In this document: piece after piece, positions 16,586 to 26,985 of the stretch
Layout of the letters: every line of letters begins with the position of its first letter
Position numbering within the stretch: the first letter of the stretch is position 1
Source of the DNA: Patescibacteria group bacterium
Lineage (GTDB): Bacteria; Patescibacteriota; Microgenomatia; UBA8517
Reading direction: 5' to 3'
Length of the DNA: 38,443 bases
NCBI GenBank assembly: GCA_022868165.1
Contig: JALHYA010000008.1
Coordinates: forward strand, 1 to 38,443
Translations under genes and position numbers: made by a program
Notes under the pieces: model-generated
What the model was told of the DNA's origin: nothing
Seen by the model: only the letters and a program-made list of their open reading frames with translations
Database searches by the model: none

Positions 16586-17673
16586 TTTATTCTACCAGCT
16601 AGCAGGTCCGATACAAAAGCCGCAAACTTTTTTTGGAAATTTTGTTTGGAAAATTTTTTGGCATTTTCCAACAAATCTCCGTGGTTAAACGTCATTTTCT
16701 CGAATCTCTTGACAGCTTTTACCAAAGACTTCTTGTCTTGCTTATCAAAGAAAATTCCTGTTTTTCCCTCTACCAATGTGTCTAATGCTCCCCCGCCCCT
16801 AAAGGCAATTACCGGAGTGCCGGAGGCCTGAGCCTCCAAAGAAACTATTCCGAAATCCTCAATTTGGGGAAAGATAAACGCCTTTGCTCTTTTATAGTAA
16901 CCTGCCAGTTCTTTATCCGTTAATCGGTCAATAAATGTGATGTTTCTTTTGGCAAATCTTCTCAATTTCCTTTCCTCGCTCCCCTCTCCAACAATAACCA
17001 AAGGCTTTCCCAGCTCGTTAAAAGCCTCTACCGCCAAATCCGCCCTTTTATATGGCACCAATCTTGAAACATAAAGGTAATAATCGCTTTTTTTAAGAGG
17101 CTTATGTTGTGCAAATTTATCAAACTCGATAGGCGAATGAATTACGGCCGATTCTCTGCCGTAAAACTTTTTTATTCTGTCCCTGACTTCGGTCGAAATT
17201 GCAATCAAGTAGTCCGGTCTGTGCGCCGAAACCTTATCCCATCTCCTGAGGTATTTGACTATCGGGAACGTTAGAGTTTTAAAGGTTGTTCCTTTAAAAT
17301 AATCCCCGTATCCGCTCCACAAATATCTTGTAGGCGTTAGCATATAGCAAATATGAACAGCATTCGGTCTGACCAATACTCCCTTTGCGGCCTCGCTGGT
17401 TACCGAAATCACCAAATCATAATCACTCAAATCCAGAGTTTCGAATGCCAATGGCATCAAATACGGCAAAAGCTCATGCCTTTCACGACCCAAAGGCAAT
17501 TTTTGTAAAAAAGAGGTAACTACTTTGGGAAAAACTTTAGCCCAAGAGGCTTTTTTGGCAGAATAAACCGAAGTGAAAAGGTGTGCATTCGGATAAATCT
17601 CATGAAGTGCCAAAAGAACTCTTTCGGCTCCTCCCCATTTGTTTACACGGTCATATACAATTGCTGTCTTCAC
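16582..17673 (-). CDS. Glycosyltransferase family 4
   Basis: N-terminal VNKWGGAERVLLALHEIYPNAHLFTSVY; C-terminal FIFPQIEDFGIVSLEAQASGTPVIAFRGGGALDTLVEGKTGIFF. Confidence 0.92.
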   Translation of the reverse strand: MKTAIVYDRVNKWGGAERVLLALHEIYPNAHLFTSVYSAKKASWAKVFPKVVTSFLQKLPLGRERHELLPYLMPLAFETLDLSDYDLVISVTSEAAKGVLVRPNAVHICYMLTPTRYLWSGYGDYFKGTTFKTLTFPIVKYLRRWDKVSAHRPDYLIAISTEVRDRIKKFYGRESAVIHSPIEFDKFAQHKPLKKSDYYLYVSRLVPYKRADLAVEAFNELGKPLVIVGEGSEERKLRRFAKRNITFIDRLTDKELAGYYKRAKAFIFPQIEDFGIVSLEAQASGTPVIAFRGGGALDTLVEGKTGIFFDKQDKKSLVKAVKRFEKMTFNHGDLLENAKKFSKQNFQKKFAAFVSDLLAGRIN

Positions 17674-18791
17674 TGTTTGATGGCCTCTTTATACACCGAA
17701 AGGGTTTCCCGCGCCATCTTTTCCCAAGAGTATCTGCTTACAAATTTCTGGCCGTTTTGGATATATTCTTCCCGCATCTGGTACGGCATGTTTAAAATCT
17801 CCCATAGGGTCTTTTCCATCGACGAAAAATCAAAAGGGTTAAAATACTTTGCATTCTCTTTATAGATTTCTTTAAAAACGGGTATATTGGATACTATGGC
17901 CAAAGTCCCGGCAGCCATTGCCTCGATGCCTGGAAGGCCGAAGCCTTCCGATATGGAAGGAAATACAAAACCTACGGAGTTTTTGTAAAGAGTAAACAAA
18001 TCGTTGTCTGGTACAAAACCCAAAAGCGCTACGTTCTTACTTGCTCCCATTTTGGAAACCAATTTCTCCAGTTTTTCGGAAAAAACGCTCCTGGAAGAAG
18101 CAATCAGCAGGGTCACATTTAGATTATGATTCTCGTTAAGCCGGACAATCGCCTTCACCAACCTCTCCAGATTCTTATGCGGATAGGCGTTGCCCGCATA
18201 AATGAAATATTTTTCCTTAATTCCGTATTTTTCAAGAACATTTGAAGAGGCAACCATCGGAAGTTCCACCCCTTCGTAGGTAACGGAAATTTTGTCAGGA
18301 TTCACATGATAATAATCCGCCAGTTCCCTTTTAACAAAGTTGCTGGGAACAATTATTCTTAACGAATCCTTGACTGCTTTTTTGAAAACATATTTATAGC
18401 CGAACCTTTTTATTAAAAACGCCGGAAGACTTAGCGTTGTCGTATCCTGTCCCTTCATTCTATGCATCAGCATATCGTGAATCGTGACTACAAATTTACC
18501 CGCGTAGGAAATGGGGATATTGAAATGCGGGAAGTGAACCAAATCGGGAAAGGTTTGTGTAAGAATCTTTGGTAACTTGACCTGCTCGGTGAAGCTGTAA
18601 TGTCTAAAATCGGCAAGAACTTTGGTCCAGTTTGGAGGCAACTCCAATTCATCAAAGTACTTTTTTCTTAACAAGATAGAATATTTGTTTCTCTTATCAA
18701 GCCTGGCAAGATATTCGACCAGCTTCATTACGTATCTTCCCAACCCGGCGTTTTCCAACCCGTATAGTCTTGCGTCGATAGTTATATTCAT
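17670..18791 (-). CDS. Glycosyltransferase family 4
   Basis: GLGRYVMKLVEYLARLD; FVFPSISEGFGLPGIEAMAAGTLAIVSNIPVFKEIY. Confidence 0.92.
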   Translation of the reverse strand: MNITIDARLYGLENAGLGRYVMKLVEYLARLDKRNKYSILLRKKYFDELELPPNWTKVLADFRHYSFTEQVKLPKILTQTFPDLVHFPHFNIPISYAGKFVVTIHDMLMHRMKGQDTTTLSLPAFLIKRFGYKYVFKKAVKDSLRIIVPSNFVKRELADYYHVNPDKISVTYEGVELPMVASSNVLEKYGIKEKYFIYAGNAYPHKNLERLVKAIVRLNENHNLNVTLLIASSRSVFSEKLEKLVSKMGASKNVALLGFVPDNDLFTLYKNSVGFVFPSISEGFGLPGIEAMAAGTLAIVSNIPVFKEIYKENAKYFNPFDFSSMEKTLWEILNMPYQMREEYIQNGQKFVSRYSWEKMARETLSVYKEAIKQ

Positions 18792-18796
18792 AGCAG

Positions 18797-18898
18797 TTTC
18801 AAGGATACCACGAATTTTTATTCGTGGAGGAATTGAACCTGATATATCATCCTTCCCTCAAGGGAAACCGCAAACCTTCGTTTGCGGAGGATGTTATA
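18797..18898 (-). other. Structured intergenic element with multiple hairpins (candidate cis RNA element or repeat)
   Basis: CCACGAAT-TTTT-ATTCGTGG (18808-18827), TGATATATCA (18840-18849), TTCCC-TCAA-GGGAA (18853-18866), CCGCAAAC-CTTC-GTTTGCGG (18868-18887), outer CATCC/GGATG (18848-18852/18889-18893). Confidence 0.7.
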
Positions 18899-19799
18899 GG
18901 AAAGCTACTTTGATAAATCTGACAAATTTGAGCGCTTTTATGCCGGCCAATACCATCAAATTTATTATCAACGGATAATGCTTCCACAATCTTTTCTTAT
19001 AAAAAATTTCCATAGAATTAACTCCGGACATTCTAAACCTTAACCTTGCCGCCAAAGGAACCTTGTGTTGTGTGGCTCTGTTCTTGCCTTTTGTTGCTCC
19101 TTTAAGATGCAAAATTGAGACCTCGGGATGGTAGATTATCTTGTAACCCAAAACCTTTATCTTCCAGCAGATGTCGATATCCTCCCCGTCCAGATAATAA
19201 TCTTCATCAAACCAGCCTACCCTGTCCAAAACTTTCTTTGGAGTCAGGAAAAATGCCCCCTGGATTACATCCACTTCTGCTTCTTGGTCCTCGGGCAAAT
19301 ATCCGTACCAGTATTTGGCAAAAAGTTTTGAATGGGTAAATATTCTGTCCAAAGGAAGGACCAGATGGGAGAAAGAAACCCAAGGTGTGGGAAAGGCCCT
19401 TCTTGTGTCTTTGTCCAACTCTCCGTTTGCCAATACGACTTTGCAGGTAAGCGCACCTATTTCCTTGTGATTTTCCAAATAATCTACGGTTTCCCTTAGG
19501 GTGTTGGGGTAAACAATCGTATCGGTGTTCAAGAAAAGAACGTATTTTCCCTTCGCAATCTTGCGGGCTTGATTATTGCCTTTGGCAAATCCCAAATTGG
19601 CCTTGTTCTCAACTATCATTACATTGGGAAATTCTTTCCTAATCATGGCAACACTCCCGTCCGTCGAGCCGTTATCCGAAACGATAATTTCAAAATCCAA
19701 TTCGTTTTCGACTTTTTTGAGTGAATTCAGGCAATCCCGAGTGAGATTTTCGGTATTGTAATTGAGAATAATAATCGAAAGTTTAGGCGCCATTTTCAC
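18894..19799 (-). CDS. Glycosyltransferase family 2
   Basis: LSIIILNYNTENLTRDCLNSLK, SDNGSTDGS, GKYVLFLNTDTIV, FFLTPKKVLDRVGWFDEDYYLDGEDIDICWK. Confidence 0.94.
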   Translation of the reverse strand: MKMAPKLSIIILNYNTENLTRDCLNSLKKVENELDFEIIVSDNGSTDGSVAMIRKEFPNVMIVENKANLGFAKGNNQARKIAKGKYVLFLNTDTIVYPNTLRETVDYLENHKEIGALTCKVVLANGELDKDTRRAFPTPWVSFSHLVLPLDRIFTHSKLFAKYWYGYLPEDQEAEVDVIQGAFFLTPKKVLDRVGWFDEDYYLDGEDIDICWKIKVLGYKIIYHPEVSILHLKGATKGKNRATQHKVPLAARLRFRMSGVNSMEIFYKKRLWKHYPLIINLMVLAGIKALKFVRFIKVAFL

Positions 19800-20991
19800 C
19801 TTTCAGGACATTATCGTATATCTCATCGTGGAGCTTTACAATCGATTTCCAATCAAAATTTTTTCCCACATGGCTTCGGCCGTTTTTACCGATTTTTTCC
19901 GCCAACGGCGGGTTTTTCAAAAGCCTTATTGCTTCTTTTGCCAAGCCTTTATAAGTATCGGAAATTAAAGCATGCACCCCATTTTTGATTGTTAAACCAG
20001 CCACCCCGATTGAAGTAGAAACAACCGGAAGCCCTGCCGCCATTGCCTCCAGTATTTTAAGTCGAGTTCCGCCGGCTCCTTTAATGGGAGCAACCATAAT
20101 ACTTGCACTTCTATACGCATCTCTGGCGTCGGGAATATTTTCGGTTATCTCAATGCTTTTGTCTTTTTCACTCAAGGATTTTATCCAGTCGGGAATTTTT
20201 CTCCCAACTATCCAAACTTTTGCTCCCGGAACTCCCTTTTTAACCAATGGCCATACGTTTCTGATAAGAAGCTCCGATGCTTCTTTGTTCTGAAGCCATT
20301 CAAAATTCGTAACTCCATAAAGTATCCGGGGAGGAGATTTTCTTTCAATTTTCTTTTCCAGGTAAAATTGTGTGTCAACCCCATTTGGAATAATATCGAC
20401 TTTTACTCCTGGAATTAGCTTTTGCATTTGCACCCTGTCTTCTTGGGATACCGCAACCAATTGCTGGGCTTTCGCCCAATAATGTTTTTCCCAAAACTTA
20501 AGTTTAATCACGTCGAGCATATAAAAAGGTTTCAAAAGAAGCGGAACTTCATTGTCTACATAATGTTTATAGACAAGATATTCAATCGTTTGCTCAACCA
20601 AGATTATCGGGACATCGGTGTCGGGGATGTGCGGCATAACATAAAACGCCTCGGCGTGAATTAAATCGTATTTCTCTTTCTCCAGCTCCTGTCTGACCGC
20701 TTCTCTCTCTACAATAGACAGGTTTCTAATAACTACCAACGGGTAGGGCCCAAACTCGGCCAAAATAACATTCTTGAAAGTCCATGGAGAGCGAGGCCGG
20801 CTAAATACACGTACTTTCCTGCAATATTTTTCAAGCTCCGGAATAAATCTCCTTTCCGATTCGTCCTTGAGCATGGAAAAGAGGGTAATATCGTGGTTTT
20901 TCGAAAGATACTTTATGATGTTGTACCAACGGGTTTGCCCGCCCGAAGTTTGAGCGTTGGGCAAAAAAGGAACAAGCATCAATATCTTCAT
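19783..20991 (-). CDS. Glycosyltransferase family 4
   Basis: PFLPNAQTSGGQTRWYNIIKYLS; MVAPIKGAGGTRLKILEAMAAGLPVVSTSIGVAGL. Confidence 0.92.
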   Translation of the reverse strand: MKILMLVPFLPNAQTSGGQTRWYNIIKYLSKNHDITLFSMLKDESERRFIPELEKYCRKVRVFSRPRSPWTFKNVILAEFGPYPLVVIRNLSIVEREAVRQELEKEKYDLIHAEAFYVMPHIPDTDVPIILVEQTIEYLVYKHYVDNEVPLLLKPFYMLDVIKLKFWEKHYWAKAQQLVAVSQEDRVQMQKLIPGVKVDIIPNGVDTQFYLEKKIERKSPPRILYGVTNFEWLQNKEASELLIRNVWPLVKKGVPGAKVWIVGRKIPDWIKSLSEKDKSIEITENIPDARDAYRSASIMVAPIKGAGGTRLKILEAMAAGLPVVSTSIGVAGLTIKNGVHALISDTYKGLAKEAIRLLKNPPLAEKIGKNGRSHVGKNFDWKSIVKLHDEIYDNVLKGENGA

Positions 20992-22460
20992 TTCGCGATG
21001 GGCTTTGTTAAATCCAGAATAATATAATCCGGAGTCTTCTCTACCGTCTTAAACCTTTTAGAAGAATTTAAGGTATCCGTATCGTTAAGTGAAATAGAAA
21101 CATAATAAGTCGCGCCCCTTTTAATAATTTCGTCGATTGAATTATCAACAACAGGCCAGCCTCTTCTTTTGGTGTAGTAAAGAAATGTTGTATCCCCGTT
21201 ATACGGGGCAACAATTATTGCGTTTTTTGGCGCTATTCTATCAATCGCCTTGCCTGCTTCAAATATTTCGGGATGATTGATTTTGTAGAATTCTTTAACC
21301 TGAAAAGCACCCATCCCTAACATAATGAGGACCGAAAAAATCAAAATAATTCTGGAGAGAACACGGTTAAAGTGTTCGGATTTCCACATATAAATAGCTC
21401 CTTGGGCCAAAAGCAGAGCAATCGCAGGAATCAGATATATCTGGTAGTAATCATGCCTGACATTGACTGTTGCGAAAATTGTCACATAAAAAAGCATTCC
21501 TATAAAAAACATTAAGTTGAATAAATTCTTTTTAACGGTAGCCAAAATTCCCAAGACAAAAGGAATTAAACCCCAGTAACCCAAAATAAGCTTTCCTATT
21601 CTCTCCACAAAAATCCAACGGAAGAAAGCGGGTCTAAAACGAATCCCGTCTCCGTTAAACATCCATTTCCATTCGGGAATTCCTGCAGGGAATCGACTCA
21701 TCCAGGCTCGCCACAAGATAAACGGAACAAGAATGATTCCTGAATAAACAAGAAGTTTGACAAGAAGTCTGCGGTTTTTAAAAATTCCTTTAAAACCGTA
21801 TTTTTGCAAAAGCAAATAAACCAATGGAATCGTGTAGAAAAGAATGACTGGTTTAATAAGAAGTCCTAAAGCGAACCAAATTCCGGATACATACAAAAAC
21901 AAATATCTCTCTTCGTCGAAATACTTGATAAAACAATAAACTCCTGCCAGAGAGAAAAAAACAGCCATTGGCTCCGGCAAAATCACTCTAGTGAAGTAAA
22001 CATTGTATGGCAAAAGAAGGAAAAAGAAGGAAGAAAGTACTCCTCCCCATTTGCCCAAAAATCTCTTTCCTATGAGAAAGACCAAGTACCCCGATCCAAG
22101 CGCAAAAAAGACAGAAACAAGCCTGCCCCATATCTCGAAAGGAATTGCCGTAAAGTATTTGGCTAAAATTGCATGAGTTGCATTGTAAATCGGAAACTCC
22201 ACAAATCTGTAACCCTGGGGGTTGAACATCCTGGATTGCGTTGAAGATAAGTCATAATAGCGTGGGAGAAGAAGATTTATTCCATTCTCAAGATAAAGTC
22301 GACTCACAGAGGCCGTGTCTGCCTGCCTGAAAGCATGCCAATCGGCAACGGGGTTGTTTATTTTGTAAAGCCTAACCAAAAAACCCGCAAGAAGTATAAT
22401 TGCTAACAAAATGTACTCAATATTTTGTCTAGTTTTGCTCCGAATAGTTTTATTGCTCAT
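20988..22460 (-). CDS. GT39/PMT-like membrane glycosyltransferase
   Basis: Multi-TM; NPVADWHAFRQADTASVSRLYLENG in first extracytoplasmic loop; typical ArnT/GT-C layout. Confidence 0.85.
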   Translation of the reverse strand: MSNKTIRSKTRQNIEYILLAIILLAGFLVRLYKINNPVADWHAFRQADTASVSRLYLENGINLLLPRYYDLSSTQSRMFNPQGYRFVEFPIYNATHAILAKYFTAIPFEIWGRLVSVFFALGSGYLVFLIGKRFLGKWGGVLSSFFFLLLPYNVYFTRVILPEPMAVFFSLAGVYCFIKYFDEERYLFLYVSGIWFALGLLIKPVILFYTIPLVYLLLQKYGFKGIFKNRRLLVKLLVYSGIILVPFILWRAWMSRFPAGIPEWKWMFNGDGIRFRPAFFRWIFVERIGKLILGYWGLIPFVLGILATVKKNLFNLMFFIGMLFYVTIFATVNVRHDYYQIYLIPAIALLLAQGAIYMWKSEHFNRVLSRIILIFSVLIMLGMGAFQVKEFYKINHPEIFEAGKAIDRIAPKNAIIVAPYNGDTTFLYYTKRRGWPVVDNSIDEIIKRGATYYVSISLNDTDTLNSSKRFKTVEKTPDYIILDLTKPIAK

Positions 22461-23832
22461 TTTTATTTAATCGTGCCAAGGATACCAAAATTCCCATCAA
22501 AAGCCAAAAAAGAATAGCAAATTTTGAAGCTTCAAAAATGTCAATAAAGGTTGCGTTAAGAAATAGCCCGGGCAAAGAGCCTATAAATCCCGCTACAAAC
22601 GCCTTCTCGTATTCGCCGTTAAATCTAAACGGCAAGGATTTAAGAATAACCTCGCCGATTCTAAGAAATATTAAAGCGAATGCAAGAAATCCCAATATTC
22701 CGGTTTCACCCAAAAGCCTCAAGTAATCATTATCCGTGGCTAGAGTAATTGATGAATAGCCAGTGCCCAATAAGGGATTCTTGGAAAGCGCCCTTATTGC
22801 CCTTGGCCATTCGATATTCAGGCGAATTGATGTTGAACGATCCTCGACAATTGCAATCGGTGTAGGAGTTGGTATATTATTATTGACTCTTCGCTCTAGC
22901 GAAGGCTCGTCTGCGGCATAAACAAACCGGCTTGAGTACCCGAAAAGCATCTTCTCGACCTTTTGAAGCCTAACTTTTGTCACATCTATTATCTCCGAAT
23001 AGCGCATGATAAGAGCGCCAGACAGGCTAAAAACAAACAAGCTTATGAACAAAACAACCGGTATGGCCTTGTATTTCTTCACAATCAGAAGCGCAAGGGT
23101 AACACCGATAAGGTAGGAAACGACCGAAATCCTGGACACTGCGCTTGATAGAAGCCACAATCCCGCAAGAAGCAGCAAAAAGAGCACGAATTTTGTCACC
23201 TTTTTCCGGGACAGTGCCATCAAAGTCACAAAAATCGGCAGAACCATTACCAAAAAACTGGCCAAATCATAATGGCCGGCAAAGCCTGCATTAATATGGC
23301 TTCCGGGCACCCAGCGAAGTGCAATCCCCTTTGCATATTCCTCGTTTTGGGTAATTATTATCGGCCAGCCGAAATATCTCTGCCCTAATCCGTAGATGAA
23401 AGTAATGACAACTACTATGCCCAAAAGCTTAACGAAATAAGACAAAAGTTCTTCGTCTTTCTTCTTAAATAAAATTCCGGCTGCCAAAAAGGGCACAAAA
23501 TATTCAATCCGGCGAATCCAGTGCAAAATGCCTATATGGAAAACGACTGAATGGGTTATGGCAATTGCCGAGACCAAAGAAACCAACCCCACGGCAAGAT
23601 AAATGAGCATTGCACGCTCGACATCGCGCTTCATAAACTCTATGGCCCTCGGTAAGACTCTAACAGCGATATAAACCGCTATCACAAAAATAAGAAAATC
23701 TTCAAGTCGTATAGAAACATATGTGCCCGGAATTCGTAGCAAAGGAAACTTGGGATATAAAGGCACCGCCAGCAATACCGCTGCGATTAAATATTTAAAA
23801 AGTCTGTCAGCCGATGATAATAGCTTTTGCAT
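22450..23832 (-). CDS. O-antigen ligase/polymerase-like membrane protein
   Basis: Multi-TM; ...RALSKNPLLGTGYSSITLATDNDYLRLLGETGILGFLAFALIFLRI resembles Wzy_C/O-antigen ligase. Track start 23886; MQKLLSS at 23832 preferred. Confidence 0.85.
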   Translation of the reverse strand: MQKLLSSADRLFKYLIAAVLLAVPLYPKFPLLRIPGTYVSIRLEDFLIFVIAVYIAVRVLPRAIEFMKRDVERAMLIYLAVGLVSLVSAIAITHSVVFHIGILHWIRRIEYFVPFLAAGILFKKKDEELLSYFVKLLGIVVVITFIYGLGQRYFGWPIIITQNEEYAKGIALRWVPGSHINAGFAGHYDLASFLVMVLPIFVTLMALSRKKVTKFVLFLLLLAGLWLLSSAVSRISVVSYLIGVTLALLIVKKYKAIPVVLFISLFVFSLSGALIMRYSEIIDVTKVRLQKVEKMLFGYSSRFVYAADEPSLERRVNNNIPTPTPIAIVEDRSTSIRLNIEWPRAIRALSKNPLLGTGYSSITLATDNDYLRLLGETGILGFLAFALIFLRIGEVILKSLPFRFNGEYEKAFVAGFIGSLPGLFLNATFIDIFEASKFAILFWLLMGILVSLARLNKNEQ

Positions 23833-24718
23833 AAATTCTGGCCGCTTGTGGCCCCTTGAGGATGCCCCAAATAAACATTCTGGCAATTGCTCCGGCCTTT
23901 AGAAATACACGCACAAATGGCAGCTGCCAGCCAGGCATGTTTTTAGAATAAAATATCTTTATTCCCTTATATTCGGAGAGTAAAGAATGCTCTGTTGTCC
24001 CGGAGGCCCCTCCATAGTGGGTAATACTCCACCTCGGCAAATACCATACTTCCCAATCTTTCCTTTTGGCTCTTAAACAGAAATCTACATCCTCGGTGTA
24101 CATAAAATATCCTTCGTCCAGCCCCTTTAATTTGTCGTAAACCTCTCTTTTTACAAGAAGAAACGCACCCGTAAGCCAATCCAGCTGCTTTTCTCTCCTA
24201 TAGAATTCTTCTCCTTTATAAAACGGAGATTGGGAATGCATCGGATGGAAAGGCTTAATTATTCCCGAAAGAACGGGTAAATCTTCCAGAAAAAACATCC
24301 AAGCAAAAACCTTAAATAATGTTGGGAAATAGCCCCCCGTTCCTTGCTGGCTACCGTCCTTGTTCTTTAAAGCGCAGCTTGCGATGCCGGCCTTGGAATG
24401 TTCGTCCATCCAGGCCACCATTTCTCCCAAAACGTTATCGTTTACAACGGTATCGGTATTAAGAAGAAGGAAATACCTTCCCGAAGATGCCCGAAATGCC
24501 TGATTGTTTGCCTTCGCAAAGCCTCGATTGTCCTTATTTGCTATAACTTTGGTCCTTTCTAGACCTTTAACTGCTTCTACCGAACCGTCTTGTGAATCAT
24601 TGTCAACGACTATAATTTCGTAATCTATCCCTTTTGTATAACGTAGGACAGAATGAATGCAATCCAAAGTAAGTTTTTTTGTATTGAAACTTATTATTGC
24701 AATAGAAAGGTCAAGCAT
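23807..24718 (-). CDS. Glycosyltransferase family 2
   Basis: LSIAIISFNTKKLTLDCIHSVLRY, VVDNDSQDGS, LLLNTDTVV, GAFLLVKREVYDKLKGLDEGYFMYTEDVDFCLRAK. Confidence 0.94.
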   Translation of the reverse strand: MLDLSIAIISFNTKKLTLDCIHSVLRYTKGIDYEIIVVDNDSQDGSVEAVKGLERTKVIANKDNRGFAKANNQAFRASSGRYFLLLNTDTVVNDNVLGEMVAWMDEHSKAGIASCALKNKDGSQQGTGGYFPTLFKVFAWMFFLEDLPVLSGIIKPFHPMHSQSPFYKGEEFYRREKQLDWLTGAFLLVKREVYDKLKGLDEGYFMYTEDVDFCLRAKRKDWEVWYLPRWSITHYGGASGTTEHSLLSEYKGIKIFYSKNMPGWQLPFVRVFLKAGAIARMFIWGILKGPQAARIYAKAIIIG

Positions 24719-25250
24719 TTTTCCTCCATCTAAGACTTGCTAGCTCCATGGCCAAAAGAACTATCAACATCAGCGTCGGAACCGCAACGGCAATGCGAAC
24801 CCAGGTAGGGCTTGGAACAAACTTGATAATTATCTTCTGTCGCCAATCTTTGTTATCTATAAAAATCGCGTCCTTTGCCAGCTTTGGCTCAAATCCGTTT
24901 ATGTAAATCGATTCTCTGAACGGATGAACGATTTCCTCCAAAAAAGTGCTTCTCGTTTGATCTCGGATTATTGTTCCTGCTTCCTCGGGGGGATAATTTA
25001 GTCTATAAGCCGGAAGCGAAATTCCCATGAACGAACTCCGGGAAAACTGGTTCTTGTAATATTCCATTACATCCTCGCGTGTGAAATTAGTAAAGTAGGC
25101 TCGCCTAAGCGGCGTTTCCGTATCCGCAGGCTCCTGTGACTGCAAAGCATCGGGCAAGGGTTTGGGGAATGGAGGGTTAGGAAGAACTAAATAGAAAAGC
25201 AGGGCTATCGAAAAGGCTAAAAACAAAATTTTTAGAAATTTTTTCATCAA
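24711..25250 (-). CDS. Bitopic membrane protein of unknown function within glycan cluster
   Basis: 179 aa; N- and C-terminal TMs flank an extracytoplasmic domain; 8-nt overlap with the GT2 gene. Confidence 0.75.
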   Translation of the reverse strand: MMKKFLKILFLAFSIALLFYLVLPNPPFPKPLPDALQSQEPADTETPLRRAYFTNFTREDVMEYYKNQFSRSSFMGISLPAYRLNYPPEEAGTIIRDQTRSTFLEEIVHPFRESIYINGFEPKLAKDAIFIDNKDWRQKIIIKFVPSPTWVRIAVAVPTLMLIVLLAMELASLRWRKNA

Positions 25251-25255
25251 GAAGC

Positions 25256-25852
25256 TTATTGGAAAAATCTGGCCCGGCCCAATTTATAGTTCGGATTTTT
25301 ATTCTTTCTCTCGCCAATCACCTTTGCCGGAACGCCTCCGACTATCGCAAAATCGGGGACATCGGTAGTTACTACGGCTCCGGCCGCAACCACAGCACCT
25401 TTGCCTATCTTGACTCCGGGTAAAATTATGGCTCTGGGGCCGATAAATACGTAGTCCCCTATTTCCACCGGCTCTTCCCTGGCAGAAAAATCTTCGGCTT
25501 CCAAATCGTGTTCCGAATTATAAATCAATACCTGCGAGGCAATATCTACATGGCTGCCAATCTTAATAGGTGCCCTGCCGTCCAAAAAAACATGATCGCC
25601 AATTATCGTATCGTCTCCTAATGATATCCTGCCGGGATAAAAAAAGTTCGCCCACATATGGAAAGTCGAGCCATTTCCAAGTTTTACACCGGCCAGAGTG
25701 TAAAAGAAGTTGCGGACCAGATGAAACGGAATATGACCAACCCATCGCAAAATCATAAGCTCAAAATCCAAGAAATAGTTAAAAACCCTGTTAACTCCCT
25801 TTTTTGCCGCTTCGGAGACGGTTAAATTTCTACCCATTTTGTCTTTAAGCAT
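25256..25852 (-). CDS. Hexapeptide-repeat acyltransferase (LbH fold)
   Basis: [39 protein letters not shown]...[48 protein letters not shown]. Track start 25909; MLKDKMG at 25852 avoids overlap with the upstream GT4 gene. Confidence 0.92.
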   Translation of the reverse strand: MLKDKMGRNLTVSEAAKKGVNRVFNYFLDFELMILRWVGHIPFHLVRNFFYTLAGVKLGNGSTFHMWANFFYPGRISLGDDTIIGDHVFLDGRAPIKIGSHVDIASQVLIYNSEHDLEAEDFSAREEPVEIGDYVFIGPRAIILPGVKIGKGAVVAAGAVVTTDVPDFAIVGGVPAKVIGERKNKNPNYKLGRARFFQ

Positions 25853-25857
25853 ATTTA

Positions 25858-26985
25858 TTATTTGGCGCTTTCCAACACTTTTAGGGTTTCTTGGGCTGTT
25901 TTGTTCCAAGTAAAACCTCTAACCTGCTTCAAACCCTTCTCGACTAGCTTATTATATTCTGTTTTGTCCGCAGAGAGAACTTTTATAATGCCGTCGGCGA
26001 TGCTATCTATATTGGCCGGGTCAACATATACCCCAGCCTCTCCGACAATCTCCGGAAGACTTCCCACGTTCGAAGTTACCACCGGAGTACCCACCGCCAT
26101 CGCCGACAGTGCGTCCAAACCGAACCCCTCCCAGAAAGAAGGAATGGCAAACACCCTGGCGCCCTTAATTATGCCCGGTTTGTCTTCCTCGGAAACAAAA
26201 TCCGTGAAGATTACCTCGCCTTTCAGGTTGAGTTCTTCAACTTTGTGGAAGATTGAACCGTATAGCCAGCCCTTTTTACCCGCAATTACAAGCTTCATAT
26301 TGGGAAAAACCGACCTAACCCTGCTAAAGGCTTCTATAAGCCCCTCAATGTTCTTGCTGGGCTTAAGGGTACCTAGAAACAACACATAGTCACTTACTAT
26401 GGCGTATTTGTTCTTAACGCGTCGCACATCTTCTTGGGAGACACTACTATTGAATCGACTTTCGTCGTAGGCTTCGTGCGTAACCACCACTTTATTCCTG
26501 GCAAACGGATAGTGTCGTACAATGTCATCTTTTGTACTAGTTGATACTGCTATGACCTTCTTTGATACAAAAATCGAATAAGCACTCCAGAGTAATAACT
26601 GCCAAAAGTCATATTTTTTAAATTGTCCCGAAAATTTGAGATAACCAAGGTCATGAATTGTGCATACCCGCGGAGATAGGGAAAAAGGCGCTACATAATG
26701 GCTAGGTGTGAAGATTACGTCGGGTTTGGGGCTTTTGAACATAAGATGTGGCGTCAAACGCTTGATAATCCAGTTTCCCGCTCCCGAAAGCACCTTGTAT
26801 TCAAAGCAGTTGGTGGCTTTTGGGAGCTCCAAGATGGGTTTTTTCTTCAGATAAACTATAATCCTATGCTTCTTTGACCATGTATCCTGTAGCTTGTATA
26901 TCCCCCGCAAGACTTCGAAGGCATATTGATTGACCCCCACCCGACTAACCTCGTTTGCCTCATTTCCGTCGATACCGATAATCAT
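25858..26985 (-). CDS. Glycosyltransferase family 4
   Basis: [66 protein letters not shown]. Confidence 0.93.
   Translation of the reverse strand: MIIGIDGNEANEVSRVGVNQYAFEVLRGIYKLQDTWSKKHRIIVYLKKKPILELPKATNCFEYKVLSGAGNWIIKRLTPHLMFKSPKPDVIFTPSHYVAPFSLSPRVCTIHDLGYLKFSGQFKKYDFWQLLLWSAYSIFVSKKVIAVSTSTKDDIVRHYPFARNKVVVTHEAYDESRFNSSVSQEDVRRVKNKYAIVSDYVLFLGTLKPSKNIEGLIEAFSRVRSVFPNMKLVIAGKKGWLYGSIFHKVEELNLKGEVIFTDFVSEEDKPGIIKGARVFAIPSFWEGFGLDALSAMAVGTPVVTSNVGSLPEIVGEAGVYVDPANIDSIADGIIKVLSADKTEYNKLVEKGLKQVRGFTWNKTAQETLKVLESAK

Noticed and set aside
18794-18900. tRNA-like T-arm (GGTTCAATTCC on minus strand) suggesting a tRNA remnant
   Set aside because: Only the T-loop-like 11-mer fits; no acceptor, D or anticodon arms; the T-stem is only partly paired.
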